From assembly GCF_029439455.1 (NCBI RefSeq), contig NZ_JAQFVG010000347.1, forward strand, positions 1-54,894: DNA of 54,894 nt, in the 5' to 3' direction. Below are positions 10,846 to 22,214 of the stretch, one piece after another. The notes beneath the pieces were generated by a model. That model was not told the origin of the DNA. It did no database searches and was given only the letters and a program-made list of their open reading frames with translations. Source of the DNA: Caballeronia sp. BR00000012568055. Lineage in GTDB: Bacteria > Pseudomonadota > Gammaproteobacteria > Burkholderiales > Burkholderiaceae. The translations under genes were made by a program, and so were the position numbers. Numbering within the stretch: the stretch's first letter is position 1; each line of letters begins with the position of its first letter.

Positions 10846-11769
10846 TTATTGTGCTGTGACGATCAGGCGTTCAGGCGCAAGCACGCCCTCGCCCGCTTTT
10901 GCGACGCCCAGCAATCGGTCGCCTTGTTGCGCATAAACACGTACGCGGCCTTCTTCGAGACGCGTGCTGACCACGTCGGCAAGACGCAGGCGCTGGCCGT
11001 GGAGAAAGCGCTTCGTGGCTTCGTCGTCGAGTTTCACTGCGGGGAAAGTCGATAGCAACGCATCGACCGGTTGCAGGCGTTGGTCGCGCTCGGCTTCGCT
11101 GAGCGCTTGGAGTTCATCGAGCGTGATCGCGTTTTCCAGCGTCAACGCACCGACGCCCGTACGACGCAGCGCAGTCAGATGCGCCCCGCATCCCAAAATC
11201 TCACCGATATCCTCAGCCAGCGTGCGCACGTATGTGCCTTTGCTGCACGTCACGCGAAACGTCACCAGCGGCAGCGCGCACGCGATCATCTCCAACGCGA
11301 GAATCGTCACCTGGCGGCCTTCGCGCTCAACCGTTTGCCCGGCGCGCGCGTATTCGTACAGCGGCTTGCCGTCGCGTTTCAACGCGGAATACATCGGCGG
11401 GACTTGGGTGATTTCGCCTTTGAATTTACCGAGCGCTTTGACGACGGCAGCCTCATCACATGTAACGTCGCGCGTATCGATGGCCTCGCCTTCGGCATCG
11501 CCCGTCGTGGTGCGAATGCCAAGGCGCATCGTCGCTTCGTAGGTCTTGTCGGCTTCGAGCAAATCCTGCGAAAACTTCGTCGCCTCACCGAAGCACAACG
11601 GCAACAAACCCGTCGCGAGCGGATCGAGCGTGCCCGTGTGGCCCGCCTTCTTCGCCAGATAAATGCGCTTCGCCTTGATCAGCGCGTCGTTGCTCGACAG
11701 ACCGAGCGGCTTGTCCAGCAGCAACACGCCATCGAGCGCGCGGCGCGGAATCTTCGGACCGCCTTTCAC
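10846..11769 (-). CDS. truB: tRNA pseudouridine-55 synthase
   Basis: Makes pseudouridine 55 in the T-loop of tRNAs. 307 residues. The catalytic motif GHTGTLDPLATG is present with Asp49 as nucleophile, and the N-terminal DGVLLLDKPLGLSSN and C-terminal PUA-like part (RFLHGQRL... to the end) fit the family. The start is GTG at 11769, directly abutting the rbfA stop codon (TAA then GTG), which implies translational coupling. The stop codon runs straight into the terminator shared with emrB. This is the last gene of the rimP-nusA-infB-rbfA-truB cluster, a classical bacterial order. Confidence 0.96.
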   Translation of the reverse strand: MKGGPKIPRRALDGVLLLDKPLGLSSNDALIKAKRIYLAKKAGHTGTLDPLATGLLPLCFGEATKFSQDLLEADKTYEATMRLGIRTTTGDAEGEAIDTRDVTCDEAAVVKALGKFKGEITQVPPMYSALKRDGKPLYEYARAGQTVEREGRQVTILALEMIACALPLVTFRVTCSKGTYVRTLAEDIGEILGCGAHLTALRRTGVGALTLENAITLDELQALSEAERDQRLQPVDALLSTFPAVKLDDEATKRFLHGQRLRLADVVSTRLEEGRVRVYAQQGDRLLGVAKAGEGVLAPERLIVTAQ

Positions 11770-12156
11770 TTACGCGCCTTCCTGATCTTCATCGGCATCT
11801 TTCGCGCGCGTCGCATTCGCTTCATCGATCAAACGCGACATTTCCACGGCCTTTTCGATCGTCTGGTCGTAGTGGAAATGCAGCGTCGGCACCGTATGAA
11901 TATGCAGGCGCTTGAACAGCAAATTATGCAGATGCCCCGCCGCGTGATTCAGCCCTTCCTGCGTCTGCTTCGGATCGCCGGTCAGCGTCGTGAAATAGAT
12001 TTTCGCGTGCGCGTAATCGGGCGTCAGTTCGACGCTCTGAATCGTCACCATTCCGATACGCGGATCCTTCACTTCGCGCATCAGCTCGGAGAGATCGCGC
12101 TGAATCTGGTCCGCGATCTGCACATTGCGATTCGCCGATGTCTTTCTTTTAGCCAT
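11770..12156 (-). CDS. rbfA: Ribosome-binding factor A
   Basis: Binds the 30S subunit and helps 16S rRNA 5'-end maturation, with a role in cold adaptation. 128 residues with a type-II KH-like fold; recognised from RNVQIADQIQRDLSELMREVKDPRIG, VTIQSVELTPDYAHAKIYFT and the family end HFHYDQTIEKAVEMSRLI. The acidic C-terminal tail (DADEDQEGA) is variable. It lies between infB and truB, but an intrinsic terminator separates it from infB, so expression of rbfA-truB may rest on read-through or a separate promoter. Confidence 0.97.
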   Translation of the reverse strand: MAKRKTSANRNVQIADQIQRDLSELMREVKDPRIGMVTIQSVELTPDYAHAKIYFTTLTGDPKQTQEGLNHAAGHLHNLLFKRLHIHTVPTLHFHYDQTIEKAVEMSRLIDEANATRAKDADEDQEGA

Positions 12157-12192
12157 GATGTTTGTTCCGTATCTCTTTCGCGCCGCTTAAGT

Positions 12193-12230
12193 AAAAAGGG
12201 CGGAGCGAGCCGCAAGGCCCGCTCCGCCCC
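12193..12230 (-). terminator. Intrinsic terminator between infB and rbfA
   Basis: Ten-bp stem GGGCGGAGCG (12198-12207) with CGCTCCGCCC (12220-12229), 12-base loop, followed on the minus strand by five T (12193-12197). It lies just after the infB stop and 36 bases before rbfA, inside an otherwise continuous operon. Confidence 0.8.
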
Positions 12231-12250
12231 TAACCGCTGCGGCTAGCGCA

Positions 12251-15268
<3,018 letters not shown>

Positions 15269-15282
15269 TCATTCCTCTTGAT

Positions 15283-15300
15283 GCAAGGAAATATCCTTGC
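15283..15300 (-). promoter_or_regulatory. Hairpin in the infB leader
   Basis: GCAAGGA-AATA-TCCTTGC, a perfect 7-bp stem with a 4-base loop, immediately upstream of the AAGAGGA ribosome site of infB. A second hairpin, GCGGCC-GAACT-GGCCGC (15318-15334), precedes it. No T run follows either one, so they look like leader structure rather than terminators; a regulatory role is only a guess. Confidence 0.4.
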
Positions 15301-15361
15301 TGTTAGATCGGGGTCACGCGGCCGAACTGGCCGCCAAATTTCAGTGCGCCATGGTCATTTC

Positions 15362-16837
15362 TCACTGGAACCAGTGTTCACGTGCTTTCATGATCAACGC
15401 CTTAGCGGCATCCTCTTCCATACCGGTCATTTCGACCAATTCATCTACTGCCAGCTCCGCGAGTTCGTCGCGGTTCTGAATCTGGTGTTCGGAGAGCTTC
15501 GCGAGCAGGTCGCCGTCCATGCCTTCGAGGCTCTTCAGATCGAGCGCGACGCCTTCCACTTTCTCTTCATTGGCGATGGCCTGCGTCAGCAGCGCGTCGC
15601 GGGAGCGATTGCGCAGCTCGTGCACGGTGTCTTCGTCGAAGGCTTCGATTTCGAGCATTTCGTTGAGCGGCACGTAGGCGATTTCTTCGAGGCTGGTGAA
15701 GCCTTCGTCGATCAGGATGTCGGCGACTTCCTCGTCCACATCCAGACGCGCCATGAACAGCTCGCGCAACTTGCCACGCTCTTCGTTCTGCTTCAACGCC
15801 GACTCGTCCGGCGTCATGATATTGATTTGCCAGCCGGTGAGTTCGCTGGCGAGTCTCACGTTCTGGCCAGCACGGCCGATGGCGACCGCCAGTTCGTTTT
15901 CGTCCACGACCACGTCCATCGCGTGCTTTTCTTCATCGACGACGATCGACTGGACGGCTGCCGGCGCAAGGGCGCCGATCACGAACTGTGCGGGATCTTC
16001 CGACCATAGCACGATGTCCACGTTCTCGCCACCGAGCTCATTGCGCACGGCCTGCACACGCGAACCGCGGATGCCCACGCACGTACCGATCGGGTCGATA
16101 CGCTTGTCATAAGCGATCACACCGATTTTCGCACGCACGCCGGGATCGCGCGCGGCCGCCTTGATTTCAAGCAGGCCTTGTTCGATTTCCGGCACTTCCA
16201 GTTCGAACAGCTTCATCAGGAACTCGGGCGCGGTGCGCGAGAGTTCGATCTGCGGGCCACGCGCCGTACGGTCCACCTTGGCGATATACGCACGCACGCG
16301 GTCGCCCACGCGCAGGTTTTCCTTCGGAATCAGCTGGTCGCGGCGCAGCAGCGCTTCGACACGGCCCGATTCGACGATGAAATTGCCCTTGTCCAGACGC
16401 TTGACCGAGCCGGTCATGATCTTTTCGCCGCGTTCCAGGAAGTCGTTCAGGATCTGCTCGCGCTCGGCGTCGCGCACCTTCTGCAGAATGACCTGCTTGG
16501 CGGCCTGCGCGCCAATCCGGCCGAATTCGATCGACGGAATGGGCTGCTCGATGTAGTCATCGATCTCGGCGTCGGGCTTTTCTTCCTTCGCTTCGAACAA
16601 CAGGATTTCCTGATCCGGCTCTTGCAGACCGGCTTCGTCCGGCACCACGCGCCAGCGGCGGAAGGTTTCGTGCTCGCCGCTTTCACGGTCGATCGCGACG
16701 CGAATATCGACGTCTTCCTCGAACAGCTTTTTCGTTGCCGAAGCCAGCGCTGCCTCCAGCGCTGCGTACACCACGTCCTTGTTGACGTTCTTTTCGCGCG
16801 CCAGCGCATCCGCCAGCATCAAAACTTCGCGACTCAT
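15362..16837 (-). CDS. nusA: Transcription termination/antitermination protein NusA
   Basis: RNA-polymerase-bound factor controlling pausing, termination and rRNA antitermination. 491 residues: N-terminal polymerase-binding domain (MSREVLMLADALAREKNVNKDVV), an S1 domain from about 135, two KH domains (GVRAKIGVIAYDKRIDPIGTCVG and the region AVAIGRAGQNVRLASELTGW), then two acidic helical repeats in the last 130 residues, as in E. coli NusA. The start ATG overlaps the rimP stop (ATGA), so translation is coupled. infB follows. Confidence 0.98.
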   Translation of the reverse strand: MSREVLMLADALAREKNVNKDVVYAALEAALASATKKLFEEDVDIRVAIDRESGEHETFRRWRVVPDEAGLQEPDQEILLFEAKEEKPDAEIDDYIEQPIPSIEFGRIGAQAAKQVILQKVRDAEREQILNDFLERGEKIMTGSVKRLDKGNFIVESGRVEALLRRDQLIPKENLRVGDRVRAYIAKVDRTARGPQIELSRTAPEFLMKLFELEVPEIEQGLLEIKAAARDPGVRAKIGVIAYDKRIDPIGTCVGIRGSRVQAVRNELGGENVDIVLWSEDPAQFVIGALAPAAVQSIVVDEEKHAMDVVVDENELAVAIGRAGQNVRLASELTGWQINIMTPDESALKQNEERGKLRELFMARLDVDEEVADILIDEGFTSLEEIAYVPLNEMLEIEAFDEDTVHELRNRSRDALLTQAIANEEKVEGVALDLKSLEGMDGDLLAKLSEHQIQNRDELAELAVDELVEMTGMEEDAAKALIMKAREHWFQ

Positions 16838-17292
16838 TGTTTGCGGCTCCTAAAGTCAACCTTGGGGACGAGACGTGCGCGGTCGAGGTCCGCGAGCGTG
16901 AAATCAAGCATCGCGGCGCCGTCCTTCCCTTCAAATTCCAATCCGATATTGTCGCCTTGCGGGGCATGCAGAATGCCACGGTACGACTTGCGCCCGTCCA
17001 ACGGCTTTTTCAATGTAATGACGACTTCGCTCCCCGCGAAGCGCTCGAAATCGCCGAGCTTCTTAAGCGGGCGATCGAGTCCGGGCGACGACACTTCGAG
17101 GCGGTCGTAGTCGAAATGTTCGACTTCGAGCACGTACTGGAGCTGACGCGTGACCTTCTCGCAATCCTCGATGGCGATGCCTGCGGGCTGGTCGATGTAC
17201 ACACGCAGCATGCCGCCTCCCGAACGCTCGAGATCGACAAGCTCGTAGCCCAGGCCCGAGACCGTGGTTTCAATCAATTCCGTCAGTTGCAC
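16834..17292 (-). CDS. rimP: Ribosome maturation factor RimP
   Basis: Needed for 30S maturation. 152 residues from a GTG at 17292: GGAG sits 5-6 bases upstream, and the start MQLTELIETTVSGLGYELVDLE matches the family; the frame is open 13 codons more, but without a ribosome site. LEVSSPGLDRPLKKLGDFERFAG is the RimP signature. The last codons overlap the nusA start by 4 bases. First gene of the rimP-nusA-infB operon; the promoter should lie in the ~100 bases up to the terminator at 17392. Confidence 0.95.
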   Translation of the reverse strand: MQLTELIETTVSGLGYELVDLERSGGGMLRVYIDQPAGIAIEDCEKVTRQLQYVLEVEHFDYDRLEVSSPGLDRPLKKLGDFERFAGSEVVITLKKPLDGRKSYRGILHAPQGDNIGLEFEGKDGAAMLDFTLADLDRARLVPKVDFRSRKQ

Positions 17293-17391
17293 AGTAACTC
17301 CAAGGTGTTCGCGCGCTCCACGCCGAAACACCTGCGGGCAGCGCCTTCCTGCGGGCGCGCACCCCTGCTCCCGAGATGCCGAACCAAAAAG

Positions 17392-17423
17392 CCAAAAAAA
17401 AATGGGCCAATGCCCATCTTTTT
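17392..17423 (-). terminator. Intrinsic terminator of the scpB-rluB unit
   Basis: ATGGGC (17402-17407), loop CAAT, GCCCAT (17412-17417), followed on the minus strand by nine or more T. It has a five-T tail on the plus strand too. It ends transcription coming from rluB, about 205 bases past its stop. Confidence 0.85.
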
Positions 17424-17580
17424 CAACCGAGGTCGCACCCGGGCAGCGAAGAAAAACTACGTGCCCAGCGACTTTGTGATTTTAGCCATTTTCCGAGATA
17501 AACGCAAACGTAAAGCGCCGGTTCAGGGCCGTTTGGCGTCGATTCGCATATTTTTTGGCAAAGTGCGATGCGGGTGAAGC

Positions 17581-17614
17581 GGCGGTCGAAAGCGCTTGCG
17601 TTCTCTCGACCGCC
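17581..17614 (-). other. Hairpin immediately after rluB
   Basis: Perfect 9-bp stem GGCGGTCGA (17581-17589) with TCGACCGCC (17606-17614), 16-base loop, no T run. It could protect the rluB mRNA 3' end or aid Rho-dependent termination. Confidence 0.4.
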
Positions 17615-17628
17615 GATCGCTTACTGAC

Positions 17629-19545
17629 TTACCGGCCGCGCGGACGATTACGTCCGCCGCCCGGCTTGCCTTGTGCCGCCTGACCGCCCTGGCCCTGACG
17701 ATTGCCACGCGGCGCGTTCCCGCCCGGACCACGCTTGCCCGCGCCGCCGCCGTTGCCGCCCATGCCCTGCGGCCCGCCTTGCGGACGCGCGCCGCGTGCC
17801 TGACGCGGACCATTGGCGCGATTGCCGTTCGGCTCGTTACCACCGATGCGATTGCCGTTCGCCTCGCCGCGGCCATTGCGACGGCCTGTGCCGCCCATGC
17901 CGCCGCCCGCGTTGCCGCCACCGAATCCACCGCCCATGCCACCCATGCCGAACGTGCCCGGCATGCTGCCGCTCGACGGACCGCGACGCCCGCCGCGACC
18001 ATTGGGCGTCTGTTGCTGCGCCATCCGCGAGTGCGAGCTGAGCACCGGTTCGCGCGTAATGAAACCCATCGACGTTTGCATCGGATCGGGCTGTACGCGT
18101 GGGGTGGAGCTGCGACCGCCCTTTTCGGCTACCGGCGCTTTCAGGCCGACTGCCGCCATCAGGCTGCGCACTTCGTTGTCTTCGAGTTCTTCCCAACGGC
18201 CACGCTTCAGACCGCGCGGCAGCGCGATCGGACCGTGACGCGTGCGGATCAGCCGGCTGACCATCAGGCCAGCGGCTTCGAACATGCGGCGCACTTCACG
18301 ATTGCGCCCTTCAGCCAGCGCGACGTGATACCAATGGTTCGTGCCTTCGCCGCCGCCGTCCTGAATACGCAGGAAGTTTGCCGGACCATCGTCGAGTTCG
18401 ACGCCTTTCAGCAGCTTCTGCTTCATCCCTTCCGACAACTGGCCGACCACGCGCACCGCGTATTCACGCTCGACGCTGTATCGCGGGTGCATGAAGCGGT
18501 TCGCCAGATCGCCGGAGGTCGTGAGCAGCAGCAAGCCTTCAGTGTTGAAGTCGAGACGGCCGACCGCGAGCCATTTGGCGGTTTTCATCGACGGGAGTTT
18601 GTCGAACACGGACGGACGGCCTTCCGGGTCCGCGTGGCTGACGATTTCGCCGGTCGGCTTGTGATACAGCAGGATGCGCGGCGGCTTGCTCGCCAGCTTG
18701 CGCTTGATCGGCTTGCCGTTGATGCGTACCTGATCGGTCGGCAGAATCCGCTGGCCGATATGCGCCGGCTCGCCGTTCACAGACACGCGGCCCGCGATGA
18801 TCAGTTCTTCCATGTCGCGGCGCGAGCCCATGCCCGCGTCGGCGAGAACCTTGTGGAGCTTCGGTGCGTCGTCGTCCGGTTCGAGCACGCGCTTTTGCTG
18901 AGGCGCGTTGCGGCCACGGCGGAGCATCGGAGCGCGCACGCCGGTGGTGCCGTTGTCGGCATCGAATGCGGGCGAAGTGACGTAGGCGAACAGATCGTCG
19001 CCGCCTGCAGCCGTCGAATTTTCCGTCGATGCAGCCGCTTCGTTGCGCGGCTGCTTGCCACGCTTTTGCTGCCCCTGCCCGTTCCTGCGATTCGCGTTGT
19101 CACGCGGCGCCTGCGGCTGCGTTGCCGATTCACCAGCGGCTTCGACGGTCGGCTCGGCGGCATCGCGGCGTGTATTTCTACGGCCGCCCTGACCCTGACC
19201 TTGGCCTTGCCCGCCCTCGGCCTTGGCTCGCGGCGCGCGCGGCGGCTTTCCGCTCGTGTCCTTGCGCGGCGCGCGGGCCTGTGCGGGCGCCACGCCATCC
19301 GGCGGCGTTTCGCTGACTGCAGCCGGCGCGCCGTCTTCGCCCTTCGTCTTGGCGACAGCGCGGCGTCGCGCGATCAGGCTGCGAGGACCGCGGCGCAATC
19401 CGCGACGCGGACGATCATCGCCCTCGCCGTTTTCGTCGTTGCGCTCGGCGCGCGTGCGGTCGCCGTTGTCGGCCGAATCCTGGGCGTCCGAGGCGTGCGC
19501 GGGCCGCGCGGATTCGGGCGAATCGCTGTCGTGGGAATGTGTCAA
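17629..19545 (-). CDS. rluB: 23S rRNA pseudouridine synthase RluB-like, with long basic disordered ends
   Basis: Makes a pseudouridine in 23S rRNA (position 2605 in E. coli). 638 residues from TTG at 19545, chosen because GAGG lies 5 bases upstream and the encoded start MTHSHDSDS is natural; an ATG at 19590 is possible. The catalytic core is of ordinary size: S4 domain (KLHKVLADAGMGSRRDMEELI) and the catalytic-Asp motif GRLDFNTEGLLLLT at about residue 330. Around it are a ~210-residue charged N-terminal extension rich in Arg/Ala/Gly and a ~120-residue Gly/Arg/Asn-rich tail with many GRG/GGM repeats, as in RNA-binding RGG tails. It follows scpB by 147 bases. Confidence 0.93.
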   Translation of the reverse strand: MTHSHDSDSPESARPAHASDAQDSADNGDRTRAERNDENGEGDDRPRRGLRRGPRSLIARRRAVAKTKGEDGAPAAVSETPPDGVAPAQARAPRKDTSGKPPRAPRAKAEGGQGQGQGQGGRRNTRRDAAEPTVEAAGESATQPQAPRDNANRRNGQGQQKRGKQPRNEAAASTENSTAAGGDDLFAYVTSPAFDADNGTTGVRAPMLRRGRNAPQQKRVLEPDDDAPKLHKVLADAGMGSRRDMEELIIAGRVSVNGEPAHIGQRILPTDQVRINGKPIKRKLASKPPRILLYHKPTGEIVSHADPEGRPSVFDKLPSMKTAKWLAVGRLDFNTEGLLLLTTSGDLANRFMHPRYSVEREYAVRVVGQLSEGMKQKLLKGVELDDGPANFLRIQDGGGEGTNHWYHVALAEGRNREVRRMFEAAGLMVSRLIRTRHGPIALPRGLKRGRWEELEDNEVRSLMAAVGLKAPVAEKGGRSSTPRVQPDPMQTSMGFITREPVLSSHSRMAQQQTPNGRGGRRGPSSGSMPGTFGMGGMGGGFGGGNAGGGMGGTGRRNGRGEANGNRIGGNEPNGNRANGPRQARGARPQGGPQGMGGNGGGAGKRGPGGNAPRGNRQGQGGQAAQGKPGGGRNRPRGR

Positions 19546-19692
19546 AACAACCTCAAATGTCGAATCGCGCGCCCATCGCGGGCACGTCAAAAATTTCCGC
19601 TGACCGGTCCGGCTATTCGTCTCGAAATCATCTTTTTAGAGAGCCGGTTTGCCGATCAGGGGCCATGCATTAATCAAAGCGATTCAGGTCGC

Positions 19693-20595
19693 TCAGGCGC
19701 GGCGCGCTCTGGGCTCCTCGGAGTCATCGTCGTCGAATTCGATGCCGTTCGACGGTGCCGCGTCGGAATCATCCTCATGCGCCGCGCTCTCTTCGCGGGC
19801 TGCGGCCGAATCCAATTCGCGGATCGTGCGTTCTTCTTCTGGCGTCTGCGCGCCGGGTTCGGACTGGGTTTCAGCATCGGCTTGCGCACGATCCGTTCCG
19901 AGTCCTGCCTGCGGTTCCGGCTCGACCTGCACTGTTTCGGCGATATCGACCGCGTCGGACATGTCGGCAGCGTGCCCTTCTTCGGCGTTGACCGGCGCTG
20001 CGTCGGCTTGTTCCCCCGCCGTCGCCACGCCTTCCGGAAAATCGATCGAATGCTGCGCGAACAGCGATGCTTCGAGTTGCGCGGACGGATTATCGAGAGC
20101 AGGCAATTCATCGAGCGCGGTCAGGCCGAGATCGTCGAGAAACTGCTTGGTCGTGGCATAGAGCGCCGGCCGGCCAGGCACATCGCGATGGCCGATGACT
20201 TCTATCCAGCTCCGGTCTTCCAACTGCTTCACGACCTGCGTGTTGACCGTCACGCCACGGATTTCTTCGATATCGCCCCGCGTAACCGGTTGCCGATAAG
20301 CAATGATTGCAAGTGTCTCGAGCACAGCGCGCGAATATTTCGGCGGCTTTTCCGGATGCAGCCGATCGAGATAAGCCCGCATTGCAGGCTTGCTCTGAAA
20401 GCGCCATCCCGACGCCAGTGCGACCAGTTCGACGCCACGGCCCGACCAGTCCGCCTTCAGGCTCTCCAGCAAGTTGCGCACCGTGTCCGCCGAAATGTCA
20501 TCGGTGAACAGCTTGCGCAAATCACTCAGCCGCAGCGGTTCCTGCGCGCATATCAGAGCAGTCTCGAGGACGATTTTCGCCTCTTGGGTTTTCAT
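19693..20595 (-). CDS. scpB: Segregation and condensation protein B
   Basis: Subunit of the SMC-ScpAB condensin that organises the chromosome; ScpB dimers bind the ScpA kleisin with two winged-helix domains. 300 residues. The core is visible as IVLETALICAQEPLRLSDLRKLF and YSRAVLETLAIIAYRQPVTRGDIEEIRGV, followed by RPALYATTKQFLDDLGL. The last ~110 residues are an acidic Glu/Ala-rich tail not found in short ScpB proteins. No scpA is next to it; the upstream neighbour is an aminotransferase across a 322-base gap. rluB lies downstream, the common scpB-rluB pair. Confidence 0.95.
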   Translation of the reverse strand: MKTQEAKIVLETALICAQEPLRLSDLRKLFTDDISADTVRNLLESLKADWSGRGVELVALASGWRFQSKPAMRAYLDRLHPEKPPKYSRAVLETLAIIAYRQPVTRGDIEEIRGVTVNTQVVKQLEDRSWIEVIGHRDVPGRPALYATTKQFLDDLGLTALDELPALDNPSAQLEASLFAQHSIDFPEGVATAGEQADAAPVNAEEGHAADMSDAVDIAETVQVEPEPQAGLGTDRAQADAETQSEPGAQTPEEERTIRELDSAAAREESAAHEDDSDAAPSNGIEFDDDDSEEPRARRA

Positions 20596-20917
20596 GCAGC
20601 TTGGGTCAACCCTATATGGTCAATGATCCAATTCAAATCGAGTCTGAGCAGATGACTGCGCAAGCTTGAGCGCAGTTGAAGCGCTGCGGACGATAAAGCT
20701 GGACGCGGAGTTTCAAGACGCGCTCGCCCGATTTCTGATCGGTCATATTGATTGGGAGCACGCACCGGGGAGAGGCGACATTGGGCGGTCGGTGAGCGAA
20801 CCGCCGGGCCATCCAGCCGGACGAAGTGGCGCTTTCCAGGACGAAAGCGCGTGACTGAGCGCCATATTACGCAAAAAGAACCGGGGCGTAAAGGTGATTC
20901 AAATAGGACGCTCAGAC
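20596..20917. other. Intergenic region between the aminotransferase and scpB
   Basis: 322 bases with hairpins but no T-run terminator: GCGCTTTC/GAAAGCGC around 20829-20850, GGCGGT/ACCGCC around 20785-20806, and CTGCGC/GCGCAG around 20656-20676. It must contain the scpB promoter; I could not identify it. Open frames across it look like by-products of GC bias. Confidence 0.45.
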
Positions 20918-22153
20918 TCACTTTGCCGCGAGGAATGCGCGCAGCCGTTCGACGCCGACATCCAGGCGTGCGGGATCGCAGGCGTAGCACCATCGGACGA
21001 AGCCTTCGCCTTCGGCGCCGAACGCGCTGCCCGGCGCGAGACCGAGATGCGCCTCGCGGACCAGTTGCTTGCAAAGATCGAGGCTGCGCGCCGAACCTGG
21101 CAGCGAGAAGAACAGATACATCGCGCCGTCCGGGGCACGCACGTCAACGCCATCGATGGTCTGCAAGGCGCTGACCAGATGATCCCGGCTGGCGCGAAGA
21201 TCGTGCACGAGCGATTGCGTGAATTTCTCGCCCTCTTCGACTGCAACGATGCCCGCCTGCTGCACGAACGACGGCGCGCACGACGTGTTGTACTCGACCA
21301 GCTTGCCGAGGTCGTCCATCAGGCGCGTGGGCGCGGTGAGCCAGCCGAGCCGCCAGCCGGTCATGAGCCACGCCTTCGAGAACGAATTGACCGCGATCAC
21401 GCGTTCGTCGCGCGTGGCCAGATCGAGGAACGACGGCGCGACGCTGCCGTGGTCGCCGTAGTACAGGCGTTCGTAGACTTCGTCCGCAATGATCCAGATG
21501 CCGTGCTTGCGGCAGTGTTCCAGAACGGTGCGCTGTTGATCGCGCGTCATCGTCCAGCCGGTCGGGTTGTTCGGCGAGTTGATCATCAGCATGCGCGTGT
21601 CGGGCGTGAGCGCGGCGAGCAGCCGATCCAGATCGAGCGTCCAGCCTTGCTCGCCGTAGGTCAGCGAGACGGTTTCGACGCTCGCGCCGAGGATCTTCGG
21701 AATCTCGACCAGATTCGGCCACAGCGGCGTGACGGCGACCACGCGATCGCCCGCACCGGCCACGAGTTGGGCGGCGAGCATCAGCGCGTTCACGCCCGCG
21801 CTCGTCACTGCAATGTGATCCGCCGATGTCTCGCCGTGCAGCGCGCTGACGTATCGCGCGAGCGCACTGCGCAGCGGCGCGATGCCGAGGTTGTGCGTGT
21901 AGAAGGTTGCGCCGTCGGCGAGCGCGCGGCTGGCGGCATCGCGGATAAAGGCAGGCGTCACGCGATCCGACTCGCCAAACCAGAACGGCAGCACGTCCGG
22001 CACGCCGAAGCCGGCGTTCGCCACCTCGCGAATCTGCGACGGCCGCAGCGCCCGCACCGCGTCGCGCGCGTTCGGCGCGCCGATCGCACTGTTTCCGTGC
22101 GCACCCGTGAGTTCGCCCAATTCCGCGCGCACCGCGCCTTCCGATTCACTCAT
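20918..22153 (-). CDS. Class I/II pyridoxal-phosphate aminotransferase
   Basis: Fold-type I PLP enzyme, 411 residues, that should move an amino group between an amino acid and a 2-oxo acid. Seen motifs: SAGVNALMLAAQLVAGAGD (cofactor phosphate region), NSPNNPTGW, IIADEVYERLYYG, and the PLP-lysine motif NSFSKAWLMTGWRLGW (Lys in SFSKAW), then the substrate-Arg region near FVRWCYACDP. Aspartate- or alanine-type specificity cannot be decided. It follows a LysR regulator by 61 bases in the same direction, so that regulator may control it or be co-transcribed with it. Confidence 0.9.
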   Translation of the reverse strand: MSESEGAVRAELGELTGAHGNSAIGAPNARDAVRALRPSQIREVANAGFGVPDVLPFWFGESDRVTPAFIRDAASRALADGATFYTHNLGIAPLRSALARYVSALHGETSADHIAVTSAGVNALMLAAQLVAGAGDRVVAVTPLWPNLVEIPKILGASVETVSLTYGEQGWTLDLDRLLAALTPDTRMLMINSPNNPTGWTMTRDQQRTVLEHCRKHGIWIIADEVYERLYYGDHGSVAPSFLDLATRDERVIAVNSFSKAWLMTGWRLGWLTAPTRLMDDLGKLVEYNTSCAPSFVQQAGIVAVEEGEKFTQSLVHDLRASRDHLVSALQTIDGVDVRAPDGAMYLFFSLPGSARSLDLCKQLVREAHLGLAPGSAFGAEGEGFVRWCYACDPARLDVGVERLRAFLAAK

Positions 22154-22214
22154 TGCCCGCCCCGTCGATGAAAAGCGCAGTCTAACGCGCCCGCTATTAT
22201 TTCGAGATAACGCC

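Larger units (their letters stand above)
17293..17628. other. Intergenic region between rluB and rimP
   Basis: 336 bases with no plausible gene. It holds a hairpin directly after rluB (17581-17614), a strong minus-strand terminator (17392-17423), and an AGGTGTT/AACACCT hairpin (17303-17333) just upstream of the rimP ribosome site. The promoter of the rimP-nusA-infB operon should be inside the last 100 bases before rimP, but no clear hexamers were found. Confidence 0.6.

Noticed and set aside
17596..20655. Frame of 1019 codons antisense to rluB and scpB
   Set aside because: Spans two clear genes and an intergenic gap on the other strand; repetitive and domain-free.
20592..21174. Small frames over the scpB/aminotransferase gap
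   Set aside because: Overlap real genes and show no family signal.
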